From the NCBI GenBank assembly GCA_025055015.1, contig JANWYQ010000057.1, positions 1 to 36,524 of the forward strand: a DNA stretch of 36,524 bases, given 5' to 3'. Source of the DNA: Caldilineales bacterium (lineage in GTDB: Bacteria > Chloroflexota > Anaerolineae > JAAEKA01). The position numbers and the translations under genes were made by a program. Below are positions 26,683 to 34,662 of this stretch, one piece after another (the first letter of the stretch is position 1; the number at the start of each line of letters is the position of its first letter). The notes beneath the pieces were generated by a model. It did no database searches. It had not been told where the DNA came from and saw only the letters and a list, made by a program, of their open reading frames with translations.

Positions 26683-28224
26683 ATGAAGCACAACAAGCTT
26701 GCCCTGGTGGTGGCCGTGTTGGCCGCCCTGCTGATGGTGGCAGTGCTGGGCGGCGTAGCGATGGCCGGCGGCGAAACTCCTCCAACGACCGACAAGCGGC
26801 CGACGGTTTGTGTTGAGGGGTATGTCATCAACCACCGCGAGCTGCCGGTGGACGGCACCCGGACCACCCCGCCCCTGCAGGTGGAAGCGGTGGACGGCGG
26901 TCCTGTGACGGTGCCGGTGGCCAGCAACGGCTACTTCAAGTTCGAGAACCTGCCGGCCGGCAACTGGAACTTCCGCCTGCAGCTGCCCGCCGACTGGGAC
27001 GGCATCGCGCCCCAGGCCGCGCGCGGTGGCGTCGCCGAGACCGGGCCGACCAACCTGGCGCCCCGCTCCAACCCCAAGGACTGCTACAAGATCGTCTTCA
27101 AGATCCGGCGCCTCTTCGACGTGACGGCGATCAAGTGGGAGGAGCTGCTGGACGGCACGGTGCGCCCCGGCGCGGACTGGGAGATCACCTTCACGCCCGT
27201 GAAGGATCCGTTCGTCAAGGCCCAGACCAAGAAGACGAACGACGCCGGCTCCGCCGTGTTCACCGTGACCCCTGGCAACTGGACGGTGTCCGAGAAGGTG
27301 AAGCCCGGCTGGACGCCCATCACCCCGGCCACGATCCATCTGACCCTGGACCAGTACGCGCCGCCCGGCGCCATGGACCCGGTGGTGTTCAAGAACCGCC
27401 AGCCTCCGTGCCACAGCACGATCGTCGTGGAGAAGACCGGCCTCGGCCGCGATGCCAACGGCGGGCTGGTGTGGCTGGGCCCTTTGGCCGGCTGGAAGGT
27501 GACGGTGGAGCGGGCTGACGGCAGCATGGCCCCCATCACCAAGGTGACCGACGCCTCCGGCAAGGCGACCTTCGACGGCCTGCGGCCCGGCGTGTACAAG
27601 GTCACCGAGCACCTGCAGGTGGGCTGGAAGAACGTCAGCGAGAACCCGCAGGTGGTGGTGCACCGCGACTGCGAGACCACCCGTGTCCTCTTCGAGAACG
27701 AGGAGATCACCGGCAAGCTGACCATCCACGGCCAGAAGCTGTTCAAGGCTTGGGAGAAGCCATACCAGGGCACGCTGGTGGGCCTGGCCGGCTGGAAGAT
27801 CACGGCCACCCTGGTCGGCACCGACATCAAGCTGGAGACCACCACCAACGCCCTGGGCGAGTACTTCTTCAGCCAGGAGGACCTGCAGGCTGCCGGCATG
27901 GGCTTCCCCGGCGCCACCATCGAGGTCTGCGAGGAGGACCGCGACAACTGGATCCACATCACGCCCAAGTGCGTGCGGGTGACCTTCCCCTACCCCGTGC
28001 CGCCTGACTACCCCGGCGCAGTGGTGAACTTCACCAACATCCAGGACCCGCCGCCCGGCGGCGGCACCAGCGGCTCCTGCCGGCTGACCCATCGGGTGGC
28101 CCCAGGCGAGACCCTATCCGGCATCGCCAAGCGCTATGGGACCACGGTGGCAGCCCTGCAGCAGGCCAACAACCTGCCGAACCCCAACTACATCCGGGCC
28201 GGACAGGTGCTGTGCATCCCGTAA
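26683..28224 (+). CDS. Secreted protein with SpaA/Cna-B-like (prealbumin-fold) repeats and a C-terminal LysM domain
   Basis: Signal peptide KLALVVAVLAALLMVAVLGGVAMA; repeated LAGWKVTVER..DASGKATFDGLRPGVYKVTEHLQVGW-type modules; LTHRVAPGETLSGIAKRYGTTVAALQQANNLPNPNYIRAGQVLCIP. Confidence 0.88.
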   Translation: MKHNKLALVVAVLAALLMVAVLGGVAMAGGETPPTTDKRPTVCVEGYVINHRELPVDGTRTTPPLQVEAVDGGPVTVPVASNGYFKFENLPAGNWNFRLQLPADWDGIAPQAARGGVAETGPTNLAPRSNPKDCYKIVFKIRRLFDVTAIKWEELLDGTVRPGADWEITFTPVKDPFVKAQTKKTNDAGSAVFTVTPGNWTVSEKVKPGWTPITPATIHLTLDQYAPPGAMDPVVFKNRQPPCHSTIVVEKTGLGRDANGGLVWLGPLAGWKVTVERADGSMAPITKVTDASGKATFDGLRPGVYKVTEHLQVGWKNVSENPQVVVHRDCETTRVLFENEEITGKLTIHGQKLFKAWEKPYQGTLVGLAGWKITATLVGTDIKLETTTNALGEYFFSQEDLQAAGMGFPGATIEVCEEDRDNWIHITPKCVRVTFPYPVPPDYPGAVVNFTNIQDPPPGGGTSGSCRLTHRVAPGETLSGIAKRYGTTVAALQQANNLPNPNYIRAGQVLCIP

Positions 28225-28274
28225 GGCAGCATCCCTTAAGGAGCGAGCCTGCCGACGCTAGATGACCTGTGACG

Positions 28275-28309
28275 AAGGCGGGTGGTTGCCATCTGGCGCC
28301 ACCCGCCTT
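28275..28309 (+). terminator. Terminator-like hairpin downstream of the Cna-B-like/LysM gene
   Basis: aaggcgggtgg-ttgccatctggcg-ccacccgcctt, perfect 11-bp arms, no T-run. Confidence 0.55.
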
Positions 28310-28547
28310 GCGCCATGAAGGACGTTCGGTGGATCCGTCAGGCTCCTCAGGTGTCACATCGCTCTCGTCAACATGCACCTAGATGCACCGAGCAGGACGA
28401 GCCGTAACGCACGACGCAGCGTGGCAGTCTTGACCAAATGACAGGATGGCTCCTTCGGCGTTGGCATGCTAAGGCCGCCGGAGACCCCGAAGACTGTTCC
28501 CTGAGCTGTGCTCTTGCTAGATGTCGGATCCCAAAGGAGAATGTGCC

Positions 28548-30482
28548 ATGAAAACACGCAAGTCTGCTGTGCTCGCCGTTGGATTGCTGCTAGCCCTACT
28601 GCTGAGCCTGTTGCCGGCCAGCGGCGCGCCCTTAGCGTCGTCCGGCGATGTGCTCGTCAACGGCGGCTTTGAGGGTGGCTTCGTCGCCGTGCCCGGCTGC
28701 GGCATGGTCGGCGCGGGCTGGGGGTGCTTCACCAACGGCGGCGCCGCCTTTTTCGGCTTCTACGACGACATGTGGCAGCCGGTGGTGCACTCCGGCAAGC
28801 ACTCCCAGCTGATCGAGATCAACACCAAGGAGCGGGGGGGCGATCCAGACCGCAACGCCGGCATCTACCAGCGGGTGTTCGTCCACCCCGGCGCTACCTA
28901 CCAGCTCTCGCTGAAGGGCATGATCCGCGCTGACGAGCGCAACACCAGCGACCCCTGGCGCTACCGCGTCTACGTCGGGTTCGACTACAGCGGCGGCACC
29001 GACTGGACTGCCGTGCGCGACTGGCGCGAGCTGCCGTGGGACACCTACTACCCCCGCACGCGGCCGGGCAGCTTCAGCAGTTATCTCACCAACGTGGTGC
29101 CCACCTCGGGGCATTTGACGGTGTTTATCCGGGTGCAGCGCAAGTGGGGCGAGTGGTACGAGGAGACCGACTTCAACCTGGACTCCATCAGCCTCTTTGG
29201 CCCCCTGGTGAAGGTCCCGGTCGTCAAGCCGCCTGTGGCGGACGGGCCGCCGATGGGGGATCCGTCCATGCCGAAGCCGCCGGTGGTGGTGTACCCGCCG
29301 CATCCGGAGCCGCCCCAGGTACCGCCTGTGGAGCCACCTGTTGTGCCGCCCATCCTGCCGCCCATCGAGCCGCCGAAGCCGCCAGCCCTGGTGTGCGACG
29401 GCCCCAACCTGCTCTGGAACGGCAACTTCGAGCTGGGCTTCCGGCCTGACGGCGTGGGCAACTACTGGGCCAGCTTCACCAACGGCGGCCGGGCCAACTA
29501 CGGCTTCTACGACGACCGGTGGCCGCCGGTGGTCAGCGAGGGCAAGCACAGCCAGCTCATCGAGATCAACACCCTGGGCCTGAGCGCCACCGACCCCGAC
29601 CGCAAAGCTGGCATCTTCCAGCGGGTCTACCTGCAGCCCGGCGTGACCTACGAGATCAGCCTGGACGCCATGATGCGCGAGCGGGGCGTCTTCGAGGGCG
29701 AGGACTTCTACCGCTACCTGGTGGAGTGGGGCTACTCGGCCCACGGCGCCATGGATCCCAACGCCTTGACCTACCACAACATGGTCAAGCTGGACCGGAT
29801 CTACGAGCGCGAGGCGCCGGGCGCAATGCAGTCCTACAAGGAGCGCTTCGTGGCCCCCAGCCACTTGACCACCATCTGGGTATTCGCCGTGAAGAAGTGG
29901 GCCACCCTGGAGCGGGAGCTGGACGTGAACGTGGACAACATCGCGCTGCGCGCCTGCCGCTACGTCACGCCGCAGCTGCCGGAGCCGCCGATCTACCCGC
30001 CGAAGCCGCCGCACCACGGCAAGCCGCCCGTGGTGAAGCCGCCCATCGCCAAGCCGGCCTGCACCGACCCCGGCGACATCTGGTACCAGGTGCAGCGCGG
30101 GGACACCCTGTCCGCCTTGGCGGTGCGCTACAACACGTCGGTGGCCGCCATTGTGGCCAAGAACGGCCTGAGGAACCCCAACGTGATCTACGTGGGCCAG
30201 TGGCTGTGCATCCCTGATCCGCCGGCCCAGGCCGCGGCGGGAGCTTCAACCGCGGCTGCCCCGGCCGCTGCGCCGGCGGCGGCGGTCAGCCAACCCACCG
30301 CTTCGGCGCCGGCCACGGCGTCGGCTGCCACGGCCGCTCCCGGCACGTATCGGGTGCAACGGGGCGACACGCTGAGCGGCATCGCCGCCCGCTTCAACAC
30401 CACGGTGGACGCGCTGGCCCGCCTGAACGGCATTACCAACCCGAACCACATCTACGCCGGACAGCTGCTGCGGCTGCCATAG
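28548..30482 (+). CDS. Secreted protein with duplicated carbohydrate-binding-like domains, Pro-rich linkers and two LysM domains
   Basis: Signal peptide SAVLAVGLLLALLLSLLPASGAPLA; duplicated blocks FTNGG..FGFYDDMWQPVVHSGKHSQLIEINT and FTNGGRANYGFYDDRWPPVVSEGKHSQLIEINT; LysMs YQVQRGDTLSALAVRYNTSVAAIVAKNGLRNPNVIYVGQWLCIP and YRVQRGDTLSGIAARFNTTVDALARLNGITNPNHIYAGQLLRLP. Confidence 0.9.
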   Translation: MKTRKSAVLAVGLLLALLLSLLPASGAPLASSGDVLVNGGFEGGFVAVPGCGMVGAGWGCFTNGGAAFFGFYDDMWQPVVHSGKHSQLIEINTKERGGDPDRNAGIYQRVFVHPGATYQLSLKGMIRADERNTSDPWRYRVYVGFDYSGGTDWTAVRDWRELPWDTYYPRTRPGSFSSYLTNVVPTSGHLTVFIRVQRKWGEWYEETDFNLDSISLFGPLVKVPVVKPPVADGPPMGDPSMPKPPVVVYPPHPEPPQVPPVEPPVVPPILPPIEPPKPPALVCDGPNLLWNGNFELGFRPDGVGNYWASFTNGGRANYGFYDDRWPPVVSEGKHSQLIEINTLGLSATDPDRKAGIFQRVYLQPGVTYEISLDAMMRERGVFEGEDFYRYLVEWGYSAHGAMDPNALTYHNMVKLDRIYEREAPGAMQSYKERFVAPSHLTTIWVFAVKKWATLERELDVNVDNIALRACRYVTPQLPEPPIYPPKPPHHGKPPVVKPPIAKPACTDPGDIWYQVQRGDTLSALAVRYNTSVAAIVAKNGLRNPNVIYVGQWLCIPDPPAQAAAGASTAAAPAAAPAAAVSQPTASAPATASAATAAPGTYRVQRGDTLSGIAARFNTTVDALARLNGITNPNHIYAGQLLRLP

Positions 30483-30491
30483 GCGCTAGGG

Positions 30492-30553
30492 TTGCGCCGG
30501 CGCAACGAAGAGCAGCGCCTCCGCTTCCCCCTTCGGAGAGGCGGAGGCGCTGC
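30492..30553 (+). terminator. Palindrome TTGCGCCGGCGCAA followed by a 13-bp-stem hairpin downstream of the two-LysM gene
   Basis: gcagcgcctccgc (30512-30524) / gcggaggcgctgc (30541-30553); no clear T-run. Confidence 0.55.
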
Positions 30554-30597
30554 CTCCCACGTCACGGCGGAGCCCGACACCCCCAGGTGTTGGGCGA

Positions 30598-30789
30598 GTG
30601 CGCACATGGGGGTGTGCACTCCGCCCTCGGTGGCCGTTCACCGTTCACCGTTTACTGTTCACCGTTCACCGGCACCCTCTCATCGGACAGCGCCAGGAGT
30701 GGGTGCACACCTGGGGGTGCGCACTCCGCCCTCGGTGGCCGTTCACCGTTTACCGTTCACCGGCACCCTCTCATCGGACAGCGCCAGGA
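30598..30789. repeat. Tandem direct repeat (about 101 and 87 bp) containing a GTTCACC heptad array and the 3' end of miaB
   Basis: Copy A 30598-30698, copy B 30703-30789; share ctccgccctcggtggccgttcaccgtt...cggcaccctctcatcggacagcgccagga; length difference is 14 nt (two heptads). Confidence 0.92.
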
Positions 30790-32245
30790 CGATCCGATCC
30801 ACCCCTGGCCGCTCGGAGGCCAGGCGGCCCTGCATGGAGTACGGCCCGGCCCAGGTGATGAATACCTGCGCCAGGCGTCCGCGCCAGTCGTCGGGGTGGC
30901 TGAAGAACACCAGCTTGTTCTGTCGTGTGCGGCCGCGCCACTTGCCCTTGTGCAGGTCCTCCACCAGCACCTCCACGGTTTGGCCCACGAAACGGCGGTT
31001 GATCTCCCCCTGCACCTCGGCCTGGAGCCGCTCCAGCGCCTGGTGGCGCATGATCTTCACCGCCTCCGGCACGTCGTCCACCATGCGCCGTGCGCTGACC
31101 GTGCCCGGCCGGGGGGAATAGCGGGCCAGGTGCGCCTTGTCCAGCCGCAGCTCGGCCAGGATGTCGTAGGTGCGCTGGAACTGTTCGTCGGTCTCGCCGG
31201 GGAAGCCTACGATGATGTCGGTGTGGATGGCTGCGCCGGGGATGCGCTCTCGGATAGTGTGCACCAGGCGCCGGTAGTCGTCCGCTGTGTAGCCGCGGCG
31301 CATGGCCTCTAAGATGCGGTCGTCGCCGGCCTGGATGGGCACCTCGATGTGCTCGCACACCTTGGGCAGGTCGCGCACCGCGTTGAGGATGCGATCGTCC
31401 ATGTAGTTGGGGTGCGACGTCAGGAAGCGAATGCGCCACAGTCCCTCGATCTCGTGCACCGCGTGCAGCAGGTCGGCCAGGTCGGGGCGCCGGCCGGGGA
31501 AGTCGTAGCCGTAGCGGTCCACGATCTGGCCGAGCAGGGTGACCTCGCGCACGCCCTGGGCCACCAGATCTCGCACCTCGGCCACCACCTCCTCCAGCGG
31601 ACGGCTGCGCTCCACGCCTCGGCGGAAGGGGATGATGCAGAAGGTGCAGGCATGGGAGCAGCCGTAGACCACCGGCACGTAGGCAGCCACCGGCGCCTGG
31701 CCGTCCTGGGCCAGATGGCGCACCGACTGCAGCACGGAGCCGACGCGGCCGGGCAAGCCCTTGCTGGGCGTCAGCCGGAGGGCATCGTCCGTCCGGCCGG
31801 CGGCGACCGGCGGCAGCGGCTCCTCGTCCTGCAGCGCATAGCGTCTCAGCACCTCGGCCTCCTCGATAGCGCGCGCGGCCTGCGCCAGCTCCCGCTCCAT
31901 CAGGTAGCCCACCAGGGGACCCGGCTCCGAGGGGGGCATGAACACGTCCACCCACGGGAAGCGCTCCTTGAGGGCGGGGCTCGGCTTAACGCCCACCATG
32001 CACCCCATGAGGCCGATGACGGTGTTGGGCCGGCGCCGCTTGATGGGCAGCAGGGAGCCCAGCTTGCCGATGGCCTTCTCCTCGGCGCTCTGGCGGACGA
32101 CGCAGGTGTTGATCACGATGACGTCGGCCTGCTCGGCGCGGTCCACCGGGCGGTAGCCTAGGGCCTCCAGCTGGGCGGCCACGTGGCCGCTGTCGGCCAC
32201 GTTCATCTGACAGCCAAAGGTGTGGATGTGGTAGGTCGGTGCCAA
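30743..32245 (-). CDS. miaB: tRNA-2-methylthio-N6-dimethylallyladenosine synthase (radical SAM); TTG start preferred
   Basis: YHIHTFGCQMNVADSGHVAAQLEALGY, VINTCVVRQSAEEKAIGKLG, YGCSHACTFCIIPFRRG, VPIQAGDDRILEAMRRGY, TDIIVGFPGETDEQF. SD ggaggag just before TTG 32245. Confidence 0.94.
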   Translation of the reverse strand: MAPTYHIHTFGCQMNVADSGHVAAQLEALGYRPVDRAEQADVIVINTCVVRQSAEEKAIGKLGSLLPIKRRRPNTVIGLMGCMVGVKPSPALKERFPWVDVFMPPSEPGPLVGYLMERELAQAARAIEEAEVLRRYALQDEEPLPPVAAGRTDDALRLTPSKGLPGRVGSVLQSVRHLAQDGQAPVAAYVPVVYGCSHACTFCIIPFRRGVERSRPLEEVVAEVRDLVAQGVREVTLLGQIVDRYGYDFPGRRPDLADLLHAVHEIEGLWRIRFLTSHPNYMDDRILNAVRDLPKVCEHIEVPIQAGDDRILEAMRRGYTADDYRRLVHTIRERIPGAAIHTDIIVGFPGETDEQFQRTYDILAELRLDKAHLARYSPRPGTVSARRMVDDVPEAVKIMRHQALERLQAEVQGEINRRFVGQTVEVLVEDLHKGKWRGRTRQNKLVFFSHPDDWRGRLAQVFITWAGPYSMQGRLASERPGVDRIVLALSDERVPVNGKR

Positions 32246-32400
32246 CGAGCTCCTCCGTCTCGTTGCCCCCCAAGGAGGTTGGCCGCAACGGGAAAGACAG
32301 ACAACGCGCGTTCGGCGACGCGCCGACGCGCTGTAGGCGCCGTTGTCGGTCCCTTGTACGAGGGGGCAACGGGTGATGGTATTCGACTTCGCTGGCCCGC

Positions 32401-32429
32401 ATTGTAGCACGGCCTGCGGGCAGCGTCAA
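32401..32429 (-). promoter_or_regulatory. Predicted miaB promoter TTGACG-N17-TACAAT (with TGC extended -10)
   Basis: Minus-strand -35 at 32429-32424, -10 at 32406-32401. Confidence 0.75.
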
Positions 32430-32470
32430 TCCGGCGGGCGGCCGAGAGCCCCAAGGCCGGAAGGCGTTGC

Positions 32471-32507
32471 AAAACAACACAGGGCCTGGTCAGCGCCAGG
32501 CCCTGTG
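32471..32507 (-). terminator. Intrinsic terminator downstream of the RRM gene
   Basis: cacagggcctgg-tcagcg-ccaggccctgtg, 12-bp stem; minus strand continues TTGTTTTG. Confidence 0.85.
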
Positions 32508-32553
32508 CGCTTTGCGAAGGTCTTCAGGGAACTTGGTATCTCCAGGTTGACTG

Positions 32554-32877
32554 CTAGTACCGGCGGCCGCCGCTGCTGCCGCCGGGGCGGCGCGGGCCGC
32601 CCTCGCGGCGGGCGCCCCCGCGCGGTCCGCCGCCCTCCTCGCGCGGCCTGGCCTCGTTGATGCGCAGGTTGCGACCGCCGAACTCGATGCCGTCCAGGGC
32701 CTCGATGGCCGCGGCGCCGCCGCGATCGTCCATGTCCACGAAGCCGAACCCGCGCGGGCGACCGCTCTCGCGGTCGTAGAGCAGGTCCACGCTGTGCACC
32801 GTGCCGTACTCCTCGAACAGGGCGCGCACGTCGTCTTCGGTGGCGCTAAAGGGAAGATTGCCGCAATAGATCCTCAT
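32554..32877 (-). CDS. RRM-domain RNA-binding protein with Gly/Arg-rich C-terminus
   Basis: RIYCGNLPFSATEDDVRALFEEYGTVHSVDLLYDRESGRPRGFGFVDMDD (RNP2/RNP1), RGG-like tail GGGPRGGARREGGPRRPGGSSGGRRY. Confidence 0.94.
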   Translation of the reverse strand: MRIYCGNLPFSATEDDVRALFEEYGTVHSVDLLYDRESGRPRGFGFVDMDDRGGAAAIEALDGIEFGGRNLRINEARPREEGGGPRGGARREGGPRRPGGSSGGRRY

Positions 32878-33118
32878 GTTGGGCTTGCTCCTGCGCTCCG
32901 TCTACGGCGGAGCGACTCTGTAGGCCCCGGGCAGCTCTAGCCCGAGAGCCCTTTTCTTCACACCATCTCGCGCACAGCGGATGGTCAACGGTGTCGAAAC
33001 CCCCTGCTGCTGACAAACCACCTTTCGGAAGCCTACACAGAACGAGCGAAAAGAAAGCGCGCCGTCGAGGAAACCGCGGGGTTTGAGGCAAGCAGTGTCC
33101 AGCCGCCTGGACAACTTG

Positions 33119-33147
33119 ATTATGAAGTAGGAAGGGCAAATTTGCAA
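33119..33147 (-). promoter_or_regulatory. Predicted promoter TTGCAA-N17-CATAAT for the RRM gene
   Basis: Minus-strand -35 at 33147-33142 within the palindrome AATTTGCAAATT (33139-33150); -10 at 33124-33119. Confidence 0.55.
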
Positions 33148-33163
33148 ATTCCGGCGCAAGGCC

Positions 33164-34483
33164 TCACCGAGGGCGACGGGACGCCGGGGACGCCAGCAGG
33201 AGCCCCAGGGCCAGCGGCAACAAGGGCCACAGCAGCCGCAGCAGGTCGTTCCAGGCCAGGTCGGCGCGCAGCCCTAGCCAGAGGGCCACGCCGGCCAGGA
33301 CGACGCCTGCTGCCGCTGCCCAGGCGGACCGCCACGCCGCTGCCAGAGCCAACAGCGCCGTCGCCAGCGCGGCCATCATCAGCCACTCGTTGGTCCGGCC
33401 GAGGGAGGTCAAGGCAGCCACGGCTAGGAAGCCGGCGGCCGCCAGCGCTATCCCCACGACCCGCCGCAGGGTCACGACCAGGTCGGCCAGCCGCCGACGG
33501 GGCCGGCGCCGCGGCGACGGCGGCGCCTTGGCAGCCTGGGCTGCCGGCTGGCGCAGCTCCAGGGCTACGTAGAGGTCCCCGCGCTGGTCTGGCATGTGGA
33601 GGCGGGGCAGGCCCAGCCCGCGCAGCCGGAACACCTGGCCGCTGCGGGTGCCGGGGGGCACCTTGAGCACCACCGGCTGCTCCAAGGTGGGCACCCGCAC
33701 CTCGCCGCGACGCTGCACCTCTTGAGCGTCTACCGCGAGCTTGGTGTACAGGTCATCCCCTCGGCGCTCGAACTGCGGATGGGGCTGCACGTGGACGGTT
33801 AGGTAGAGGTCCCCGCGCGCGCCGAAGAAGTCTCGGGGGCCCAGGCCGCGCAGGCGCAGGCGGGTGCCCGTGGCCACGCCGGGCGGGATCTGCACCTGGA
33901 TCTCCAGGCCGTCGCTGCCGCGCACGGTGCGCACGCCCCCGCGCAGGGCTTCTTCCAGGGTGATGTACACCGTGACCTCGGCGGAGCGGGGAGCGGTCCA
34001 GGGGCGGCTGCGGGAGGGGGTCGGACGGGCGGCAGCGGGACGGCCGCCGAACAGGAACTCGAAGAACTCGGAGAAGCTGTCGGCGTCAGCCCGTCGCGCG
34101 GTCCCCTGGCCGGCGAAGGCCGCCATGAAGGCCCGCAGGAGCTGTTCGATCTCGTCGTCGCTGAGGGTGGCGGTGTAGCCGCGAGGGCCGGCGGCTTGCT
34201 GCCGCGGGGGGGCGTATCCTGCGCCGCCGGCCGCGCTGGCGTAGCCGGGCCCGCCGTAGGCCTGGTAGCGCGCCGAGAACGCGTCGTAGCGACGGCGCTT
34301 CTCCGGGTCCGACAGCACGGCGTAGGCCTCGTTGATCTCCTTGAACTTCTCGGTGGCGGCGGCCTTGTCCGGGTTGACGTCGGGGTGGTACTGGCGAGCC
34401 AGGCGGCGGTAGGCGCTCTTGATGGTCTGTTCGTCGGCGTCCCGCGGCACGCCGAGGATAGCGTAGTAGTCCTTGTAGTCCAT
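33164..34483 (-). CDS. DnaJ/CbpA-type J-domain protein lacking the zinc-finger region, with C-terminal transmembrane segments
   Basis: [40 protein letters not shown] (J domain, HPD); DnaJ C-terminal domain [18 protein letters not shown]; hydrophobic tail [20 protein letters not shown]...[13 protein letters not shown]. Confidence 0.93.
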   Translation of the reverse strand: MDYKDYYAILGVPRDADEQTIKSAYRRLARQYHPDVNPDKAAATEKFKEINEAYAVLSDPEKRRRYDAFSARYQAYGGPGYASAAGGAGYAPPRQQAAGPRGYTATLSDDEIEQLLRAFMAAFAGQGTARRADADSFSEFFEFLFGGRPAAARPTPSRSRPWTAPRSAEVTVYITLEEALRGGVRTVRGSDGLEIQVQIPPGVATGTRLRLRGLGPRDFFGARGDLYLTVHVQPHPQFERRGDDLYTKLAVDAQEVQRRGEVRVPTLEQPVVLKVPPGTRSGQVFRLRGLGLPRLHMPDQRGDLYVALELRQPAAQAAKAPPSPRRRPRRRLADLVVTLRRVVGIALAAAGFLAVAALTSLGRTNEWLMMAALATALLALAAAWRSAWAAAAGVVLAGVALWLGLRADLAWNDLLRLLWPLLPLALGLLLASPASRRPR

Positions 34484-34535
34484 CGCATTCACTTTACGCC
34501 CGGCGCGCCGCTTTTGTTGCGATCGAACTTCCATT

Positions 34536-34662
34536 CTCAAGACTGGCCCAATTTCTCAGATTGGGCCAGTCTTCGGGCTACACAACTCTAGCTCCTGCTC
34601 AAGACTGGCCCAATCTTTCAGATTGGGCCAGTCTCCGGGTTTACACCAACCCCAGCTCCTGC
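34536..34662. repeat. Tandem duplication (63 and 65 bp) of a long hairpin plus the 3' end of the response regulator gene
   Basis: CTCAAGACTGGCCCAAT[TTC/CTT]TCAGATTGGGCCAGTCT[T/C]CGGG...AGCTCCTGC at 34536 and 34598. Confidence 0.93.

Noticed and set aside
30598-30789. Possible CRISPR array from the repeated GTTCACC blocks
   Set aside because: Only two long copies and contiguous heptads with no unique spacers; no cas genes nearby.
32246-32410. N-terminal extension of MiaB (MLQCGPAKSNTITRC...)
   Set aside because: It begins at the predicted -10 region; a TTG with a strong SD at 32245 gives the expected N-terminus.
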